From NCBI RefSeq assembly GCF_030848805.1, contig NC_092366.1, forward strand, positions 9,232,496 through 9,296,495: a stretch of DNA of 64,000 nucleotides, in the 5' to 3' direction. The translations under genes and the position numbers were made by a program. The notes below the pieces were generated by a model. The model was given only the letters and a program-made list of their open reading frames with translations. It was not told the DNA's origin and searched no databases. This DNA comes from Temnothorax longispinosus (taxonomy: Eukaryota; Arthropoda; Insecta; Hymenoptera; Formicidae). This document shows positions 58,490 through 64,000 of the stretch, piece after piece; the stretch's first letter is position 1, and each line of letters opens with the position of its first letter.

Positions 58490-58680
58490 ACGAGATGCCA
58501 CATGGGTTAGATGACGCGCTTTAAAAGTATTCAACTGTTTAAAGCGCGTCACTAATCTACATGGGTTAGATGACGCGCTTTAAAAGTATTCAACTGTTTA
58601 AAGCGCGTCATCTAACCCATCTATGTTAGTGACGCGCGCGCTTTAAACGGTTGAATACTTTTAAAGCGTGTCACTAACTT
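58490..58680. repeat. Cluster of palindromes at the centre of the foldback element
   Basis: A word of about 60 bases (ACATGGGTTAGATGACGCGC, then TTTAAAAGTATTCAACTG, then TTTAAAGCGCGTCA) is repeated in tandem. It is followed by inverted copies ending at GTGTCACTAAC. The part can pair with itself in several ways. Confidence 0.8.
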
Positions 58681-59250
58681 GTTCTAGTGGAGAACACAAT
58701 AGTTTTAAAGCGGGAAGCCTGGAACAAAATTTTTAACGAAGAAAATCGAAAAATAATATTTCCGATGAAGAGTAAAGTACCCTTTAGGTTCTTGTTCTGG
58801 TCTTAGAAATTTTGTTCTGAGTTGTTCCAGTGGAGAACACGATAGTTTTAAAGCGGGAAGCCTGGAACAAGATTTTTAACGAAGAAAATTGAAAAATAAT
58901 ATTTTCGATGAAGAGTAAAGTACAGGTTCTTGTTCTAGTCTTAAAAATTTTGTTCTGAGTTGTTCCAGTGGAGAACACGATAGTTTTAAAGCGGGAAGCC
59001 TGGAACAAGATTTTTAACGAAGAAAATTGAAAAATAATATTTCCGATGAAGAGTAAAGTACCCTTTAGGTTCTTGTTCTGGTCTTAGAAATTTTGTTCTG
59101 AGTTGTTCCAGTGGAGAACACGATAGTTTTAAAGCGGGAAGACTGGAACAAGATTTTGAACAAAAAAAATTGAAAAATAATATTTCCGATGAAGAGTAAA
59201 GTACCCTTTAGGTTCTTGTTCTAGTCTTAAAAATTTTGTTCTGAGTTGCT
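58680..59250 (-). repeat. 143-bp tandem repeat array, right arm (inverted)
   Basis: The inverse landmark GGTTCTTGTTCT occurs at 58787, 58925, 59068 and 59211. The first spacing is 138 because CCTTT-type bases are missing before AGGTTC; the others are 143. The array is shorter than that of the left arm by about four units. Confidence 0.95.
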
Positions 59251-59613
59251 CTACGCGGTTAGAAATATGTTCTAGATCGACAGTTTTGTAAGTCATTTTG
59301 TTTACGAATAAATGGCCAAAAACTGTTATTTTTAAAATTTTTCTTTTTTCAATATCTCTTAAAATTTTTAACCAATCGAACTAATACTTTGGAACAATGT
59401 TTGGAACAACTAGAACAATCTGTAGCAATAAAAAAATTTCGATTTTGGAAAAAAGGGGGGCCAGCCAAAAAAATTGTTTTTTTTTTATTTTATTAAAAAA
59501 CTGTTGAGAATTAAGGAATATCGTTTTGGAACAATGTTGTACAAAGTCAGAACAACCTGGAACAACTTTCAAAAATATGAATTTCAAAAAAGGGGGGCTA
59601 ACTTCATACACTC

Positions 59614-59622
59614 GACGACTCC
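59614..59622. repeat. Right target-site duplication of the foldback element
   Basis: GACGACTCC follows directly after the terminal ACACTC and repeats the nine bases at 56824-56832 without mismatch. Confidence 0.85.
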
Positions 59623-62600
59623 TCTAATGTAAAATAAGAAATATCTGATATATAAGATAGGAAATATCTCGTCACAAATATTTATTTTTGGATTACTTTA
59701 CCCTAATATTTTTATACGCAGAATGACGAGAGGAATGATTAGCATTAAAAAAAATTACATAATTCCATTAGAAAAATTTAATTGACTTTGATATAACCTT
59801 TGCAGAGACACCCAAGGTCAAATAAAGGTTACTGTTTTATATTTCTTTCAAAACCAAGCAACTTTTGTTTAAAACATGTTTTGGAATGTGCTATTTCCGA
59901 AGTATTTTATTCCATCATTAAAAATGAGACACCATGTATGAGCGCTACAGTTAATGTTTTCAGCAGTTATTTGCATGGAAAAAATCATCTTCTGGTATCT
60001 TAAATAAAAATCCAAAAAATGAAAAAAATGAGTGTGTGACACTTAAAAGAGATTACTCTAAGATTGATACAAGTTGACAATGACAATTATCTGATCCAAA
60101 GATCTTAATCCCTTTTTTGAAAAATTTCAAATCCTGTTTCTGATGCATTTTCGAAACTACGAAACTTGATATTTTAAAATTTTACTGATCAATCTACGTG
60201 AACATGTCTATTTATTTCTCTTTCTTTACTTAAATTCTTTAGAATTGAATAAATCGCCTATAACAGTAATAACTAATTATAAACCAATAAATTTTGGGGA
60301 AAGCAAGAGAATGTTCATATCTTCTTCGCGGGATCTTCCAAAAGCGAAAGGCCTTCGCGTTCTTTGGAATTCGACCGACAACTCGAGGTATTGTTAGCAC
60401 GTAACTTCTAAAAGGTCAGAAGAGACGAGCGGACACGCTTCGCGGAAACGTCGGCAGAATCGATAGTAAAAGGTAATGCGGGTCTCCCTAGCGCGGCCTT
60501 CTTGCTCTATCGTAATTGCGCTAAAAGTCACCGCGTGTTCCATCCATGTTATTATAATCCTGTAAACGACAAGTGAATTAACCCGGCACCGCGACTCATA
60601 TACCCTCGTAATGTTCATGCTGCATCCGGATAAAGTTTCCGCCCCATCCCCTCTAATTTCGAACAAACACCTAATTGACTCGGAATCGTGGCTCTAAATA
60701 AACGAGAACCGATCGAGCCGTACATTATTGATAATAACTCGGTACTTGCTGCAACGGGCTAAGTCTTAATTAAATTAAATTTCTACGCATGAATCATAAG
60801 CGTGCAAGCGCGGCTTATCGATAGTGACGGTAATAGAATGCACTTTACACGTAAGAAAATGGCGACTGAGCTAAAGACCGAGAAATACGAACGGACACTG
60901 TCGGCGGCGCGAATCTGATAAGGCTAATCGCAGCGAAACGAAAAGCCTCGAATAAATCGGCCTCGGGTGCTCAGGCTCGCGTAAGGCTGTATAGCGCGAT
61001 AGATAAAGACATGCATTATTCCGCCGGGCCGAGTCTCTAGCCTGTGAAAGCCGGAGCGTACTTTCAGACGTCTCCTCGGACGTTTTAAGATCTCAAGGCC
61101 CGATAATCGCCAGAAATATTCGCCACTTTTTACGAGATTAAGAGACCGCTCCGGTTCGCCCGTTGCAACCAAAGCGAGGCACACTGCAGCCGCGCGAGAG
61201 GCTGTCGGGAGCGCAGAGGCCCGCCTGGCTTTCTCTACTTAATCGATCATGCGTCGTAACACGCGCCGCGGCTATAGCCCGATATAGTTGTCCCGATTCT
61301 ATCCAGTTCCAGTTCGCGCATAATTTATTAAGGGCTGCCTGGGAACATAAAACATATCCGAGGAAGTAACCGGCGTGCCGGCAGGCCGCCCAGCCGCGCC
61401 GGCCGGCCGGCGAATAGAATCGTTATCGCGGTCGATTTCCATGCATGCTGTCGCTCGCGCGCCGGACGAAATAGAGCAAACCGAAGCATACGTTACAACA
61501 GAACGCAAGCTGTGCATAGCTCTCTAATCTGTTGGTCAATTCGCGCGCGATTCAATTGGAAGAGCATTCGCGTATTCGAAATTTTCCTCGAGATTTATCG
61601 CCGCGACTTACAATGTCGAACCATAGATCTACACGAAAAAACGTCTTTCTTACGTACACCATTCGTTCCCATAAATTTATACCTCATATTCTTATTCGTT
61701 TGCTGTGGTATGTTTTTTCCGCCCCAATTGCTGACTCGCGTCTCGCTCGGTGCAGCTGGCGCGTTTCCGTACCGGAAGTAAATTCAAAGGGCCGTTATTG
61801 CGCTTCCGCGTGTCCGTATTGCGACAGCTCTGTACCCCGCATACTGTACATAATGCTACGTTTGTTATGTATCATTACGGTATGTTCGTTTGCGGGAAAT
61901 GATACTGTAGCTTCAAAAGAAGATGTGATTTAAATTTAACTAGAACCCAAAATAAAATTTAAACAAAACGAAATATGCATAATGCCATTTGTACATTTTG
62001 CGTGCACAATTTCGGATGCAATTACATTTCGGAAATATTTTTGTGAACAAATCGTAAATTAGCCAGATCGCCAATTATCTTCATCTATTGTCTTTCCCGG
62101 GAGAAAATTGCACAATGGTTTTAAACGATAGGGACTGTGACAAATGGCAGATGCAAGGTAACCGAATAAATTTCAATTAGCACGCTCGATGCTGATGAAT
62201 GATCTTGCCTATAAACTTTAAATTTATGCAGATGATCGAACGAGATCCTTACCTCGATCAAGAGAAATTATTATGAAAACGTGATATCGGATAAAGAGAA
62301 GAGAAAAGAAGTACAGGTGAGGGCATTGCGCTGAAAATCATCGGAAAATCTGACAAAGACGGGAATTAATGAAATTCCGAAGAAGTAATAATGTGCCTCG
62401 TGCGCGCGTTCTTCGGGGAGTCGAACAAAAATGGGTCAAGCGCGAGAAAATTCGAATGAATCCGCGCCTACCGCGATCGTCCTACGTCCACCGTTTTATT
62501 TTCGCCAAAATTACCACTTCGCAATGGAACGAGCTTTACGAAGCGTAACTCGATACAACCAAGAGACTTTCACCCGTGAATTCCGAATAAAAGACACACC

Positions 62601-62655
62601 ACTTCAAATTTTATTATCTATTTCAGTAAATGGATTTTTGCTACGAAGTAGTAAG

Positions 62656-62657
<2 letters not shown>

Positions 62658-62711
<54 letters not shown>
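62658..62711. repeat. (CT)n microsatellite
   Basis: About 27 CT units are followed by CTGT variants. It produces artificial Ser/Leu and Arg/Glu reading frames on the two strands. Confidence 0.95.
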
Positions 62712-62715
<4 letters not shown>

Positions 62716-63431
62716 GTCTGTCTTTCTCTGTCTCTGGACTCGACAAGAATAACGTGAACGATATGGATGATGTGTCAATCGTGATTTCATCAGTTTTGCT
62801 ATAATATCGTCCTCCTTCTCGACGCGATCGTGTATAACGTTGCTATTCTCGGAGAAAACCGAATCGCGCGGCGAAATCTCCTCTCGTACGCCGTTTCTAT
62901 GACGACAAAATGGAAAGATATGTTCGATCGTCCAGTGCGACGAAGGGAGAATCCTTAATCTTTCTAGTCGCAAAGCGTGGTGGACCCTCTGAAAGACTCT
63001 TCTGGGTTTCCGCGTCTATGATAAATATCGGTAAACAAAAGTCATTCGACTAGAATATTATCATTTTTCAAAAATCTAATAGCCATGTTACGTCTCCCGC
63101 AGTATTTAATAAAATTGGTACCTGTAGGGATATTGGAACTATAAATTATAGATAGTTAATTTAAATTTCATACGTGTTATCTCGCTTCATGTTATCGTTC
63201 AAATTTTTTGCGCAGGAGCAAACCCACCCAGTGGAAAATTAATTTCCTCCCTCCCATTACCGAAAGATCACGATTGATCGCTCCAGCGGAGTATGCAAAA
63301 ATTCGTTAATTAAGATTTAAATCATGTTCCAAAGTAAAGCGAATGTCTCTCAATCAACTTGAGCCTCAATAGTCACGAATGGACTGTTACATTTTCAACA
63401 AACGGCGCATACTCGAGATTTCGTCTTATAC

Positions 63432-63465
<34 letters not shown>

Positions 63466-63487
63466 TGTGTGTGTGTGTGTGTGTGTG
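63432..63487. repeat. Compound (GA)n(GT)n microsatellite
   Basis: A GA run of about 34 bases passes directly into a GT run of about 22 bases. Confidence 0.95.
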
Positions 63488-64000
63488 AGTGACCCTATTT
63501 TTAAACTGATTTTATCTTGAGGAAATTTCGATCAGACGTTTTAATATAAAGTATTCCGTAATGAGATTCTGTAAAGTTACATTATATGCAATATTAAACT
63601 GAAAAGATCCGACGTTATCTGAATGATAATACATAACCATATGCGTTGCAAATTATTTCGTGACCTGTGTACTAGTGTTATACTTTTATACCCGGAATTT
63701 CTCTTCGTTCGTTCTGTTCAACTGTTACCTAAAACTCAATAAAAAATTTCGCTGTTACAACATATACTTTTCTAAAACTTATAATATTCGATGAGATGGT
63801 ATCGCAATTTATATACTTCTTCTACTTGATAATGACACCCGATCGCAACACTGATATGGCCAACGTTAGACTGTGGTATACATGAGTACAAATGAGAGAT
63901 GTTGCAACACTAATTAGATGAAAATTAAGAAATACAGAGTCGGAAATGTGTGTTAATGAGTGTGCGCAATGTGTTACTGTGTGTGAATGTCCGCAGGGTT

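Larger units (their letters stand above)
56833..59613. mobile_element. Foldback element with tandemly repeated inverted arms
   Basis: The element starts GAGTGTATGAAGTTAGCCCC and ends with the exact inverse. Each arm has a unique outer part of about 370-390 bases. Then comes a tandem array of a 143-bp unit: eight units marked by GAACCTAAAGGGTACTTTA (57231 to 58227) in the left arm and about four in the opposite orientation in the right arm (58787 to 59211). A central part of about 420 bases contains smaller palindromes. A perfect 9-bp direct repeat flanks the whole. Tandem repeats in long inverted arms with 9-bp duplications characterise Drosophila FB elements, related to Mutator-like transposons. 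No transposase frame is present. Confidence 0.88.
59623..64000. other. Gene-free right end of the window
   Basis: I find no exon with recognisable similarity on either strand. The segment 59623-60300 is AT-rich, 60300-62600 is GC-richer unique sequence, and two microsatellites follow. It may be intergenic or lie in an intron of a gene outside the window. Confidence 0.5.

Noticed and set aside
57200..59250. 143-bp repeats considered as a CRISPR-like or satellite array
   Set aside because: There is no spacer structure, the units are contiguous, the genome is eukaryotic, and the mirrored arms with 9-bp flanks place the array inside a transposable element.

Overview
The window looks like nuclear DNA of an insect, probably an ant or another hymenopteran. 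It has spliced genes with GT-AG introns, many CpG dinucleotides, AT-rich introns, many microsatellites and a very dense load of small palindromic DNA-transposon-like elements. The proteins are conserved animal proteins. The species assignment is an inference; nothing in the sequence names the organism.

Four protein-coding genes can be rebuilt by joining exons in phase. (1) 494-5179 (+): the 3' part of a CDR2/CDR2L (fly centrocortin) coiled-coil gene, whose first coding exon lies left of the window. (2) 6580-10876 (-): a complete POLDIP3/SKAR-type RRM protein, 7 exons, 424 aa. (3) 12959-15547 (+): a complete EEF2KMT (FAM86) lysine methyltransferase, 5 exons, 343 aa. (4) 15806-37591 (-): a MICAL-like gene (CH, LIM, three NPF motifs, proline-rich, bMERB) with very long 5' introns; a probable non-coding first exon ends at 46293. 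Genes 1/2 and 3/4 are convergent pairs. Genes 2/3 are divergent and share a 2.1 kb intergenic region.

The four genes share no pathway that I can see: CDR2-like proteins act at centrosomes, POLDIP3 in mRNP export and translation, EEF2KMT modifies elongation factor 2, and MICAL-like works in Rab-dependent endosome recycling. Their neighbourhood looks like ordinary insect gene order.

From about 47 kb to the right end I find no supportable gene. That part is a landscape of inverted-repeat elements. The most striking is a 2.78 kb foldback element (56833-59613), whose arms carry 143-bp tandem repeats in opposite orientation and which is flanked by a perfect 9-bp direct repeat. Nearby, a 298-bp near-perfect palindrome has inserted at a TA inside an older dispersed repeat; a second copy of that repeat at 30.3-30.6 kb lacks the insertion and serves as an empty site. 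Other highlights are nested palindromes at 12.06-12.69 kb and 23.03-23.50 kb, and palindromes inside introns of POLDIP3 and EEF2KMT that would make long RNA hairpins.
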